In this document: positions 1 through 7,119 of the stretch, piece by piece
Layout of the letters: each line of letters opens with the position of its first letter
Position numbering within the stretch: the stretch's first letter is position 1
Assembly (NCBI GenBank): GCA_021815535.1
Contig: JAKAGL010000073.1
Location: 1 to 9,269 of the forward strand
Direction: 5' to 3'
Length of the DNA: 9,269 bases
From: a bacterium
GTDB lineage: Bacteria > Nitrospinota_A > UBA7883 > JACRGQ01
Program-made: the position numbers and the translations under genes
Notes under the pieces: generated by a model
What the model saw: only the letters and a program-made list of their open reading frames with translations
Databases searched by the model: none
Told to the model about the DNA's origin: nothing

Positions 1-1009
1 GGCGGTCCAGCACGATCTGTCCCTCGGTGATGTACTCGGTAAGGTCCGGGATCGGATGCGTTATGTCGTCTTCGGGCATGGTGAGGATCTGCATCTGGGT
101 GACAGAGCCGGGCAAGCCTTTGATGCGTCCGGCCCGTTCGTAAATGGTGGAAAGATCGGTGTACATGTAGCCCGGATAGCCGCGCCGCCCCGGTATTTCT
201 TCGCGGGAGGAGCTTATTTCGCGCAAGGCGTTGCAGTAGTGGGTCATGTCGGTAAAGACCACCAGCACGTGCATGCCGAGGTCGAAGGCGAGGTATTCGG
301 CCGCGGTGAGAGCATAGCGCGGCGCAAGCAGCCGTTCCACCACCGGGTCTTCGGCCCGGTTTAAGAACACAACGCTGTGAGAGATGGCGCCGGTGTTTTC
401 AAAGGTCCGGCCGAAAAAATCCGCCTCCATCGCGGTGATCCCCATCCCGGCAAATACCACGGCGAATTCCTCGCCATCCTTCAACACGCGGGCGTTGGTA
501 ATGATGTGTGCGGCTATTTCATTGGCCGGCAGCCCCGCACCGGAGAAAACCGGCAGCTTTTGGCCGCGCACCAGTGTCGCCATCCCATCGATGGCGGCGA
601 TGCCGGTTTGGATGAAATCGGCAGGGACGTCGCGCCGGATCGGGTTGATGGCGCTGCCATTCACATCGCGGCGCACCAACGGCGCCACGGGGCCGCCGCC
701 GTCGACCGGCCTTCCCGCGCCGCTGAATATCCGTCCAACGATGAGCGGGGAGAGGTCCATGGTCAAACCTTCCTCTTTGAGGTGAACCACGGTGGTAGCA
801 GGGGATATTTTATTGGTGCCGCCGAACACCTGTATAACCGCGAGGTCTTCATGCAGCTCGATAATTTGCCCATCGCGCCGAATTCCCCCTTCCAGCTCCA
901 GTTCCACCAGTTCGGACAATCCCGCGTTTTTCACGCCGCGGACAAAGACCAGCGGCCCCCGCACCGATTCGATGGTGCGGTAGGAACGGGCGAGCAGGTT
1001 GTCGGTCAT
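1..1009 (-). CDS. atpB: V/A-type ATPase subunit B (non-catalytic), 3' end cut by window edge
   Basis: This is the regulatory, non-catalytic subunit of the A3B3 head of a V/A-type rotary ATPase; it alternates with subunit A and contributes to the nucleotide sites at their interfaces. I translated it by hand from the ATG at 1009; 336 codons are open to base 2, so roughly the last 120 residues of a normal 450-470-residue subunit are missing to the left. The N-terminal beta-barrel begins with residues like RTIESVRGPLVFV. Residues 155-167 read FSGAGLPANEIAA, the B-subunit form in which the Walker A lysine and threonine of the A subunit are absent. FTDMTHYCNALREIS (252-266) and the GYPGYMYTDLSTIYERAGR stretch (277-295) are typical of the family. 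The start overlaps the stop of subunit A by four bases (ATGA, 1006-1009) and has a GGAGG at 1014-1018. Identification is firm. Confidence 0.96.
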   Translation of the reverse strand, partial: MTDNLLARSYRTIESVRGPLVFVRGVKNAGLSELVELELEGGIRRDGQIIELHEDLAVIQVFGGTNKISPATTVVHLKEEGLTMDLSPLIVGRIFSGAGRPVDGGGPVAPLVRRDVNGSAINPIRRDVPADFIQTGIAAIDGMATLVRGQKLPVFSGAGLPANEIAAHIITNARVLKDGEEFAVVFAGMGITAMEADFFGRTFENTGAISHSVVFLNRAEDPVVERLLAPRYALTAAEYLAFDLGMHVLVVFTDMTHYCNALREISSSREEIPGRRGYPGYMYTDLSTIYERAGRIKGLPGSVTQMQILTMPEDDITHPIPDLTEYITEGQIVLDR

Positions 1010-2748
1010 GTTTCCTCCGTTGCGAACCACGCGGCTGTTTGGGCTTTAACCGCTTCCGATTCCGCTTCGAGTTCTTCTTCTGTCAGGTTCTTGGCGCGCA
1101 ACACCCGTTCCGTCATCGGCGCGGCGAGGATCTTTTCCAGCGATGCGCCGCCGCGTTGGGCGGCTTCCAGTGCGCGGGCATAGCGCAGGAAAAGGGTGAG
1201 AAGCTTGAGTTGGCGCGTCTGCGAGCAGAACGAATCCGCTGGATCGACGGCGCTCTGGCGGAGGTAGCCTTCACGTATCAGGCGGGCCGCTTCAATAGCC
1301 ACCCGCTCCGGCTCCCCCATCGCGTCCATGCCGACGATGCGGGCTATATCCAGCAGTTCCTCCTCACGCTGCAAAATGGAATTGGTTTCGCCCAACAGCG
1401 ATCCCCAGCCGCGCGCGGCGTTCGCCTCGTACCACGGCGCGAGATCGGGGGAGGCGAGGGAATAGCTGGTGCGCCAGTTGATGGCGGGAAAATGCCGCTG
1501 ATAGGCGAGGCTGTAGTCAAGCGCCCAGAACGTGCCAGCGGTGCGCATCGAGGCTTGGGTGACCGGTTCGGAAAAATCGCCGCCGGGAGGAGAGACCGCG
1601 CCGATGATGGTGATGGCCCCCTGTTCGGCGGGGCGGCCGTGGCATTTGAAACGGCCGGCCCGTTCGTAAAAAGCGGCCATCCGGCTGGCAAGGTAGGTGG
1701 GGTATCCCTCTTCGCCCGGCATCTCTTCGAGACGCGAGGATATCTCGCGCAACGCCTCCGCCCAGCGCGAGGTGCTATCCGCCAGCAGCGCCACGCGCAA
1801 TCCCATGTCGCGGTAATACTCCGCAATGGTGACGCCGGTATAGATACTCGCCTCACGGGCGGCCACCGGCATGTTGGACGTGTTCGCGATGAGTACCGTA
1901 CGCTCCATCAGGGGGCGGCCGGTGTAGGGGTCCTTCAGGCGCGGAAATTCATGCAGTACATCGGTCATTTCGTTGCCGCGCTCGCCGCAACCGACGTACA
2001 CGATGATGTCCGCATTGGCGAATTTGGCGATGGTCTGTTCCAGCACCGTCTTGCCCGTTCCGAAACCGCCGGGGATGATGGCGCTCCCCCCTTCGGCCAC
2101 GGGGAAGAGGGTGTCCAGCACCCGTTGGCCGGTGATAAGCGGCACGCTAAAAGGAAGCCGACCTCCGTTGGGGCGCGGATCGCGGATGTTCCAGCGCTGG
2201 CGCAGGCTGAACTTGTACCCGGTGTCCAGCGCCGCAACGGTGTTGACCAGTGAAAAATCGCCGCCATTGATAAATGTGATCTTTCCGCGTACGCCGGGCG
2301 GCGCCATTATTTTATGGGTGACGGTCTCGGTTTCCTTCACCGTGCCGATGACGGTTCCGGGTTCCACCGGGCCGCCAACCTCGAGCGACGGGGTGAAATG
2401 CCATTTTCTTTTCCGGCTGAGCCGCTTCACCGCCGCGCCGCGGCCGATGAAATTTCCCCAGTGGGCGTGGAGATCGTCCAAAGGGCGCTGAATGCCGTCG
2501 AATATGCTTCCCAACAGTCCCGGCCCCAGCTCGACTGACAGAAGCTCACCGCTGCGGATCACCGGCGCGCCGGTTTTGAGGCCGTGGGTTTCCTCATACA
2601 CCTGAATTACCGCGTGGCCGGGGTCGATGCGGATGATTTCTCCAAGAAGCTGCTCGTCCCCCACCAGCACCACTTCATGCATGAAGCAACCGTCCAGGTT
2701 TTCGGCCCGTACGGCGGGGCCTGAGATGCTGGCGATATGTCCCTTCAT
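1006..2748 (-). CDS. atpA: V/A-type ATPase subunit A (catalytic)
   Basis: This is the catalytic subunit that hydrolyses or synthesises ATP in the cytoplasmic A3B3 head. The 580-residue length is normal for the family and includes the extra 'non-homologous' region (about residues 110-200) that separates A/V-type A subunits from F-type beta. Visible motifs are a Walker A P-loop GGFGTGKT (227-234), the catalytic-glutamate segment GCGERGNEM (253-261), the Walker B/DELSD-like region LLADSTSRWAEALREIS (321-337), EEMPGEEGYPTYLASR (341-356) and the adenine-pocket region around PAINWRTSYS (421-430). The P-loop has Gly-Gly-Phe-Gly-Thr where many relatives have Gly-Pro-Phe-Gly-Ser. The start at 2748 shares an ATGA with the stop of subunit F; upstream there is only a weak GGAT, so translation probably depends on coupling to F. 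The stop overlaps subunit B. Whether the enzyme mainly makes or uses ATP cannot be read from the sequence. Confidence 0.98.
   Translation of the reverse strand: MKGHIASISGPAVRAENLDGCFMHEVVLVGDEQLLGEIIRIDPGHAVIQVYEETHGLKTGAPVIRSGELLSVELGPGLLGSIFDGIQRPLDDLHAHWGNFIGRGAAVKRLSRKRKWHFTPSLEVGGPVEPGTVIGTVKETETVTHKIMAPPGVRGKITFINGGDFSLVNTVAALDTGYKFSLRQRWNIRDPRPNGGRLPFSVPLITGQRVLDTLFPVAEGGSAIIPGGFGTGKTVLEQTIAKFANADIIVYVGCGERGNEMTDVLHEFPRLKDPYTGRPLMERTVLIANTSNMPVAAREASIYTGVTIAEYYRDMGLRVALLADSTSRWAEALREISSRLEEMPGEEGYPTYLASRMAAFYERAGRFKCHGRPAEQGAITIIGAVSPPGGDFSEPVTQASMRTAGTFWALDYSLAYQRHFPAINWRTSYSLASPDLAPWYEANAARGWGSLLGETNSILQREEELLDIARIVGMDAMGEPERVAIEAARLIREGYLRQSAVDPADSFCSQTRQLKLLTLFLRYARALEAAQRGGASLEKILAAPMTERVLRAKNLTEEELEAESEAVKAQTAAWFATEET
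1014..1018 (-). promoter_or_regulatory. Ribosome binding site of subunit B
   Basis: GGAGG on the minus strand inside the end of subunit A, four bases before ATG 1009. It is a better site than those of F and A, although B is also joined to A by an ATGA overlap. Confidence 0.7.
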
Positions 2749-3083
2749 GGTTTTATCCGCAAGCGGTAGCCGATGGCGCGTTGAATGATCTCGGCGGCTT
2801 CACCGGCCGCTTCCTCTTCGCCGGCCCATTCGCCGGGAAAGCGGTAAAAGATCACGAGGGGAAACGTGGCGGCGGCCAGCGTTTTCCGCATCGGTTCGCT
2901 TATCCATTGCCGCATCGCCTCCGGCAGGGCCACCACGCCCGTTTCCTTTTCGGCGAAAGTGCGCGCCAACAGGTCGTTCAGCGCCGGGGCGTTGGCGGCC
3001 ATGGCAACATGAGCTCCTCCCAGGCGGAAACCGATATCGAGTTCCCACGGGGCAACTACCAACAGTTCCATCGTTCTATTCAT
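2745..3083 (-). CDS. atpF: V/A-type ATPase subunit F (central stalk)
   Basis: This is the small central-stalk subunit that binds the D axle and can modulate catalysis. The product has 112 residues, normal for the family (about 100-115). It opens with a hydrophobic beta strand (LLVVAP, 7-12) followed by GFRLGG (18-23), matching the characteristic GFRLAG signature of F subunits. A central segment with hydrophobic strand FPLVIFYRFPGEW and a C-terminal helix ending in IGYRL match the Rossmann-like fold and the usual 'IG-L' end. ATG 3083 is preferred over the internal ATG five codons in, because it forms an ATGA overlap with the end of subunit C; neither has a strong Shine-Dalgarno. It sits between C and A, the usual place. 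The symbol follows A/V-ATPase naming and is not the F-type b subunit. Confidence 0.92.
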   Translation of the reverse strand: MNRTMELLVVAPWELDIGFRLGGAHVAMAANAPALNDLLARTFAEKETGVVALPEAMRQWISEPMRKTLAAATFPLVIFYRFPGEWAGEEEAAGEAAEIIQRAIGYRLRIKP

Positions 3084-4084
3084 GCCAATTGTCTTTGCAC
3101 CATATAGCCCGCCGCCTCCGCCGCACGGGCGCGGGGCATTTCGGAGAGACTGATGGCGAGTTTGAGGTTCATGGCCATCACGTCGAGCTCTTCAAAAAAA
3201 ACGAGGATCTCATACAGGCCGGTGGGACGGGCGATCGCCCCCAGCTTCCACTTGCGTAAAAAGGCCCGCCGCAGGCTTTGGGCGAAACCCGCCACCCCTT
3301 CGCGGCGGCCCAGCGGCAGTCCAAGCAGCCGCGCGGCATGTTCCTGAAACTCTCCGCCCCCCATCCCGATCATTTGGGCAAACTGCGAATAGCGGATACG
3401 GCCCGGGCCGTCAACAAAATACCTCCGTGCGTCCCCCTCTGATGAGCGGCCGCGCAAAAGCGTGCCGGTATGCAGGTTAACGATGTCGTTCCAGTCGGCG
3501 AAGTAGGTGTCGCACCGCGCGGCATGCGCATGGTTCCGCTTGAGCCATACATTGAAATAGAAACGCTCCATATGCAGCTCTGCCATTTCGGGGGAGAGCG
3601 TATCGTCAATGGCCTCGGCGAAGGGGTGCTTCGCGCGGACAAGCTCTTCCTTGAACTGCGCTACCGTACGTATCCCCTCCGATCGGGGAAGCCATTGCGC
3701 GCCGTCCATAAGGGGGAGAAAACGTATCCGTTTGTCGTAGACCGGTTCTCCCGTCCGAATGCAGCGAATGGCCTCTTTGACCTGTTCCATCTCCATCCGG
3801 GCGAAGACGGGGTTGCAGGCTTTCGGATTCCACTGGCGCAGCAGCGCCGCCGCTTTTTCTATCACCGCCAACCGTCCCTCTTCCACCGCGCGGACCGCCG
3901 CGCGATGCGTAATGGCGCGGCCACGGCTTTTGAGCCGTTCCACCTCATCGGCGAAGACCGATTCTCCCAGAAGCAGCATGATGGAGGAGATGTCCCGCCC
4001 AGCGGCGACGGATTCGATTTCGGCATCGGGCACAAAGCGGCTGTGCAGGCCGCGCAGACGGGTGACGGTGTATTCAAATCCCAT
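3080..4084 (-). CDS. atpC: V/A-type ATPase subunit C (funnel connecting stalk to rotor ring)
   Basis: Subunit C (eukaryotic d, Thermus C) is the funnel-shaped socket that seats the central shaft on the membrane ring. I place the start at ATG 4084, giving 334 residues, a normal family length. A GAGG lies nine bases upstream, and the reading frame before it (to 4258) codes a proline/glycine-rich stretch in the shadow of subunit E. The N-terminus MGFEYTVTRLRGLHSRFV, the DWNDIVNLHTGTLLRGR segment (197-213, matching the 'D-x-x-N-I...R' repeat of the family) and EELDVMAMNLKLAI (298-311) support the call. The protein is mostly helical with no membrane segment. The start lies inside the last codons of subunit E (11-base overlap, 4074-4084), and the stop overlaps F by four bases. 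Similarity is weaker than for A, B, I or K, but position removes most doubt. Confidence 0.93.
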   Translation of the reverse strand: MGFEYTVTRLRGLHSRFVPDAEIESVAAGRDISSIMLLLGESVFADEVERLKSRGRAITHRAAVRAVEEGRLAVIEKAAALLRQWNPKACNPVFARMEMEQVKEAIRCIRTGEPVYDKRIRFLPLMDGAQWLPRSEGIRTVAQFKEELVRAKHPFAEAIDDTLSPEMAELHMERFYFNVWLKRNHAHAARCDTYFADWNDIVNLHTGTLLRGRSSEGDARRYFVDGPGRIRYSQFAQMIGMGGGEFQEHAARLLGLPLGRREGVAGFAQSLRRAFLRKWKLGAIARPTGLYEILVFFEELDVMAMNLKLAISLSEMPRARAAEAAGYMVQRQLA

Positions 4085-4661
4085 GTTGTGCAACCTCGGC
4101 AATAACGAGGGCGTAGGCGGGGCCGCCCCGCCGCCACGCTTTTTCAAAACGGGTGTCGAAGGTGGACCAGATGGCGATACGCCCCCTGGGGCCGTAAGCG
4201 GCAAAGCCGTCAACAATGTCAGGGGCTGTTTCAACCACCACGCCATTATCCACCGCATTTTTGAGCGCCGCCGCGGTGTGGGCGTCGGCCGCCACCCGCT
4301 CCACCGTCTCCAGTTCTCCGGCGGCGGCCTTGTACTGCTCCGTCACAAAACCGGCATAGGCGGGGGTTTTCATGAAATTACGGAAGAGCGCGCGGCACTC
4401 TTCCCGCACGGCATGGGCATAGGCCTGCTCGGCGGCGGCAAGGCGTTTGCGCGCCGCGTTTTTTTTTGCGCTTTTCCGCAACGCTTCTTCCAGCGCGCGG
4501 CATTTGGCCTCGATGCGGCCGGCTTCGTCATTGAGAGCGGCGAAGCGCGCGTCGGCCTCCGCGCGGATTTCCGTTACGCGGCTGTCGGCGGCCGCCAGCA
4601 GGGCCGTTTCCTCCCGTGCCGCTTCATCCCTGAGCGCGGAGACCAGTCCTTCGATGCCCAC
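4074..4661 (-). CDS. atpE: V/A-type ATPase subunit E (peripheral stalk)
   Basis: Subunit E pairs with subunit H/G as a coiled-coil peripheral stalk that holds the A3B3 head against rotation. The product has 195 residues, a normal length. Residues about 5-100 are a long charged alanine-rich helix (repeated AEADAR, AGRIEAKCRALEEAL patterns). The C-terminal globular part ends with GPRGRIAIWSTFDTRFEKAW (155-174), which corresponds to the usual 'G-x-I-x-x-x-N-T-x-x-x-R' ending of the family; the common Asn before Thr is Ser-Thr-Phe here. The start is a GTG (4661-4659), one base after the subunit K stop, without a clear Shine-Dalgarno, so it is probably translated by coupling to K. A run of nine A on the coding strand (bases 4459-4467) lies in the middle of the coiled coil. 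Identity rests on coiled-coil form, C-terminal motif and operon position. Confidence 0.91.
   Translation of the reverse strand: MGIEGLVSALRDEAAREETALLAAADSRVTEIRAEADARFAALNDEAGRIEAKCRALEEALRKSAKKNAARKRLAAAEQAYAHAVREECRALFRNFMKTPAYAGFVTEQYKAAAGELETVERVAADAHTAAALKNAVDNGVVVETAPDIVDGFAAYGPRGRIAIWSTFDTRFEKAWRRGGPAYALVIAEVAQHGI
4094..4097 (-). promoter_or_regulatory. Ribosome binding site supporting the subunit C start
   Basis: GAGG on the minus strand within the end of subunit E, nine bases before ATG 4084. Together with the family-like N-terminus it decides the start of subunit C. Confidence 0.55.
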
Positions 4662-4662
4662 G

Positions 4663-4878
4663 TCAGCCCAGAAGGATCATGATGGCGACCACGAAGCCGA
4701 GGATCACCATCGTTTCGGGAATGGCCAGAAGGAGGATCATCAGGCCGGTCAACTCCCTGCGCTCGATGAGCGCACCCACCGCCGCCGCGCCGATCTTCCC
4801 TTGTACATACGCGGTGGCCAGCGCCCCCAGGCCTACGGCGATGGATGCCCCCAGATACCTGAAACATACTTCGGTCAT
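4663..4878 (-). CDS. atpK: V/A-type ATPase subunit K (c-ring proteolipid, single hairpin)
   Basis: This is the membrane rotor-ring subunit that carries ions through the membrane domain. From ATG 4878 it has 71 residues: helix 1 about 8-37 (glycine/alanine rich, containing GKIGAAAVGAL), a polar loop IERRELTG (38-45) facing the cytoplasm, and helix 2 at 46-70. Glu55 in AIPETMVILG is the conserved ion-binding carboxylate; Gln26 in helix 1 and Thr56 are at positions that take part in Na+ binding in characterised Na+ rings. Only one hairpin is present, as in archaeal and Thermus rings, not the four-helix form of Enterococcus or eukaryotic V-ATPases. The start is chosen because a strong GGGGAGG (4891-4885) sits just upstream; an in-frame TTG at 4893 overlaps that site and is unlikely. 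It lies between I and E as expected. Confidence 0.96.
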   Translation of the reverse strand: MTEVCFRYLGASIAVGLGALATAYVQGKIGAAAVGALIERRELTGLMILLLAIPETMVILGFVVAIMILLG

Positions 4879-4883
4879 TGTGT

Positions 4884-4891
4884 ACCTCCCC
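4884..4891 (-). promoter_or_regulatory. Strong ribosome binding site of subunit K
   Basis: GGGGAGGT on the minus strand in the 17-base gap between I and K, at near-optimal spacing to ATG 4878. It is the longest anti-Shine-Dalgarno match in the cluster, consistent with K being needed in the most copies per complex. It overlaps, and so argues against, the in-frame TTG at 4893. Confidence 0.8.
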
Positions 4892-4895
4892 AAAT

Positions 4896-6794
4896 TTACA
4901 TTGAGCGGAACGGCTCATAGCGCCGATTGCCCATTTTATAAAACTGGTTGAAAAATTCCACATAGTGAAGCCTGAGTGACTGGATGGCGGGGCTGAGCAT
5001 GCCCAGCGCAAAATTCACCAGATGTAGCGCCAGGGCGGCCGCGATCCCCCAGAGCACTCCGCCGGACATCGTGTAAAAATCATCCGCCACGTCGGCCAGC
5101 ATTATGGAAGCCAGCCCCAACGCCATCAAACGCGAATAGGAGAGGATGTTGGAAACGAGTTTCGGTATTTCCAGGATCTCCTTTAAGCCTCCCGCCACGA
5201 CCTTCAGCGACAACGGCGTGACGACAAACCCCGCGTGCGCCCACCCCAACGGTCTTTGCGCTATTGCAAGAAATGCCACGTAGGCGATGCCCCAGATGGT
5301 GGCCGCGTCGAGGAAGTTCATCGCCGCAAGCCGGTAATAGCGCTTTGCGGCCAGCGTTACGCCGCCGACAAGGTTGCCGACGGTAAGGTGCAGGCCGCCG
5401 AGCGCCAACACGGCCACCTCAGTTACCATGATCTCGTGTTTGCGGTCAAACAGCGGCGGCGGCATTCCCATTTGGTTCCAGAGTTTGCCGAAGAATTCAC
5501 CGTAAAGAATCCCAAAAGACAATGAACTGATGGCGCAGAAGATGATGATCGTGGTGATATCGTTCCAAAGCGGCACTCCGGTGCGGCGCATACGGAAGAA
5601 AAGAGCCATGGCGAACATGATGAATGCGTACCCCACATCCCCCAGGATGAGGCCGAAGAAAAGTGGAAAGAAGACCATCATCATTACGGTAGGATCCACG
5701 CTGCCATACACCGGCGGGGGGAAGAACTGAAGGAGCCTTTCAAACGGTTTTGCCCACCGCCCATTGCGCAACAGCACCGGCACTTCGGGGTATTCGTCCG
5801 GGAGCGGTTCGGCGGCCAGCACCAGTACCGCCCCGTCGAATTCCCGCAGGATCCGGGCTTCCAGTTCCTCGCGAGACCCGCGCGGGATCCATCCGGAGAT
5901 CCAAAAGGTGCGGCCGGACCGGGCCAGAAAGTTGCGCACCCGCAAACGTTTTACCGTCCAGTCCAGCCCCTTCTCGGCGGTTTTGAGAAGGGCGGAATAA
6001 CGCACCGCATACTCGCGCAATTGCAGGGCCGCCTGTTCCGCTCCCGCCTCGGCCAGCGTTTCGCGCTCGAACAGCGCGGTGAGCGTATCGGCGAATGTGG
6101 CGCGTTCGTATTCGGCCGGGATGTTTATGGTGTGTATGCGCCCGGTCAGGCGCGTGAATACCTCATTTTGGATGCGGTTCCGCATTGCCAAAGGAAAAAC
6201 CAATAGCAACGCGGTGAATCCTTCTTCGGAGCCGCCGTGGAGAATGGCGTGCCCTCCTCCGGTCACGGCGGAAAGCGCGTTTTCAAGGGCCGCTTCCGCT
6301 TCGGGCGCTTTTTCATGGAATATGAAACCCGATAATTCAACCGTCCGCATGGATACGGCCATATCCACCAAGGGCTTGAACTCTTCGAACATGCGGCGGT
6401 AAATGCCCAGATGTTTTAACTCTTCTTCCAACCGGCGTTTAAGCGCCGCGGCGCCGGACACCTCGCCGCATATGGCCCCGATGTGTTCGCGGAAATCATC
6501 CGACAGCCAGTCCTTGTTTCCCGGCTCGATGGCGATGAGTTCACGGTGGGCGGGATGGGCAAGGGCAAGGTGGGCGAGCGCGGATTTAACTTCGAAAAGA
6601 AGCGGCTCGGCCAAACCCAAAAGTTCCTCGTCTTCCACGCCAAGCATGCCGGTGGCAAGTCCGCTTGCGGTTAAAAAAGGGTCTTCGCGGGAGTTGGTTA
6701 CATGAAGGGTGCCCGCATCGTGCAGAAGCTTGAGTGCGGGGTTGACGAAAGTATTGGGGCCGGCCACCAGCAGGCGTTCCATGGGCACGATCAT
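4896..6794 (-). CDS. atpI: V/A-type ATPase subunit I (membrane stator, a-subunit)
   Basis: Subunit I forms the two ion half-channels beside the K ring and anchors the peripheral stalks. From ATG 6794 it has 632 residues, normal for bacterial/archaeal forms. Residues 1 to about 365 are the cytoplasmic arm, with coiled-coil segments around 117-150 and 240-290 and a GWIP motif (301-304). From about 370 the membrane half begins: MMMVFFPLFFGLILGDVGYA, then SFGILYGEFFG (426-436), several more helices, and SYSRLMALGLA (552-562), in which Arg555 is the essential arginine facing the ring carboxylate. The end HYVEFFNQFYKMG...YEPF is typical. ATG 6794 is preferred over GTG 6800 because GTG 6800 lies within the Shine-Dalgarno GGGAGG (6805-6800). 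It is 15 bases after H and 17 bases before K. Confidence 0.97.
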   Translation of the reverse strand: MIVPMERLLVAGPNTFVNPALKLLHDAGTLHVTNSREDPFLTASGLATGMLGVEDEELLGLAEPLLFEVKSALAHLALAHPAHRELIAIEPGNKDWLSDDFREHIGAICGEVSGAAALKRRLEEELKHLGIYRRMFEEFKPLVDMAVSMRTVELSGFIFHEKAPEAEAALENALSAVTGGGHAILHGGSEEGFTALLLVFPLAMRNRIQNEVFTRLTGRIHTINIPAEYERATFADTLTALFERETLAEAGAEQAALQLREYAVRYSALLKTAEKGLDWTVKRLRVRNFLARSGRTFWISGWIPRGSREELEARILREFDGAVLVLAAEPLPDEYPEVPVLLRNGRWAKPFERLLQFFPPPVYGSVDPTVMMMVFFPLFFGLILGDVGYAFIMFAMALFFRMRRTGVPLWNDITTIIIFCAISSLSFGILYGEFFGKLWNQMGMPPPLFDRKHEIMVTEVAVLALGGLHLTVGNLVGGVTLAAKRYYRLAAMNFLDAATIWGIAYVAFLAIAQRPLGWAHAGFVVTPLSLKVVAGGLKEILEIPKLVSNILSYSRLMALGLASIMLADVADDFYTMSGGVLWGIAAALALHLVNFALGMLSPAIQSLRLHYVEFFNQFYKMGNRRYEPFRSM

Positions 6795-6799
6795 GTGCA

Positions 6800-6805
6800 C
6801 CTCCC
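6800..6805 (-). promoter_or_regulatory. Ribosome binding site that fixes the subunit I start
   Basis: GGGAGG on the minus strand, five bases before ATG 6794. It overlaps the in-frame GTG at 6800 and so excludes that codon as the start, and it is too far (about 16 bases) from the next ATG at 6783. Confidence 0.8.
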
Positions 6806-6809
6806 GCGA

Positions 6810-7112
6810 TCAGCGGCCGGTTATGACGTTTAAAAGCTCCCGCGCCAGTGCGGTAACGGCCGATCTGTCCGTCACCAAATCCCCGGCGGGAAGGGGACTT
6901 CCGGCATCCTCCGCGCCGCCAGTTCCGGCATCCAGCCGGCATCGCAACCGGGCCAGCTCGCCTTCCTTCAGCCGGATCCGCTCTTCTGCTTCAGCGCGCG
7001 CCCGGCTGACCATTTCCTGCGCCTGTTGCCGTACTTCCTTGAGCCTTAGCTCAATTCCGTCCTCCAGGGCCTTTATTTCCCTTAAAGCCTGTCTACCTTC
7101 AGGCAGATCCAT
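6810..7112 (-). CDS. V/A-type ATPase peripheral-stalk subunit H/G-like coiled-coil protein
   Basis: This 100-residue protein is probably the partner of subunit E in the peripheral stalk (archaeal H, Thermus G). Residues 5-60 form a charged helix with heptad character (LREIKALEDGIELRLKEV, ARAEAEERIRLKEGELARL). A short Gly/Pro/Asp-rich break follows at about 62-79 (GTGGAEDAGSPLPAG), and then a last helix SAVTALARELLNVITG, which resembles the conserved C-terminal 'A-V-x-x-I-V-x-x-V-x-G' helix of H/G subunits. The flexible break is unusual for the family. Low sequence conservation makes motif evidence modest; the main support is its place directly upstream of subunit I, where Thermus and archaea carry this gene. 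Start ATG 7112, seven bases after the kinase-like gene, with only a weak AGGG upstream. Confidence 0.75.
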   Translation of the reverse strand: MDLPEGRQALREIKALEDGIELRLKEVRQQAQEMVSRARAEAEERIRLKEGELARLRCRLDAGTGGAEDAGSPLPAGDLVTDRSAVTALARELLNVITGR

Positions 7113-7119
7113 GCCGGCC

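Noticed and set aside
377..1183. A 268-codon plus-strand frame opposite subunit B and the end of A
   Set aside because: It is antisense to the clear B coding sequence with intact family motifs, and its translation shows no recognisable domain.
1039..2253. A 404-codon open frame on the plus strand opposite subunit A
   Set aside because: It lies entirely antisense to a well-conserved catalytic subunit, has low-complexity Gly/Arg/Ala-rich composition and matches no family; it is a shadow caused by GC-rich codon use.
4085..4258. N-terminal extension of subunit C by 58 residues
   Set aside because: The extension is Pro/Gly/Leu-rich and fully overlaps conserved subunit E; family members begin at the MGFEYT position, where a GAGG site is present.
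4879..4893. TTG start for subunit K giving five more residues
   Set aside because: This TTG overlaps the strong Shine-Dalgarno sequence GGGGAGG; the ATG at 4878 is correctly spaced.
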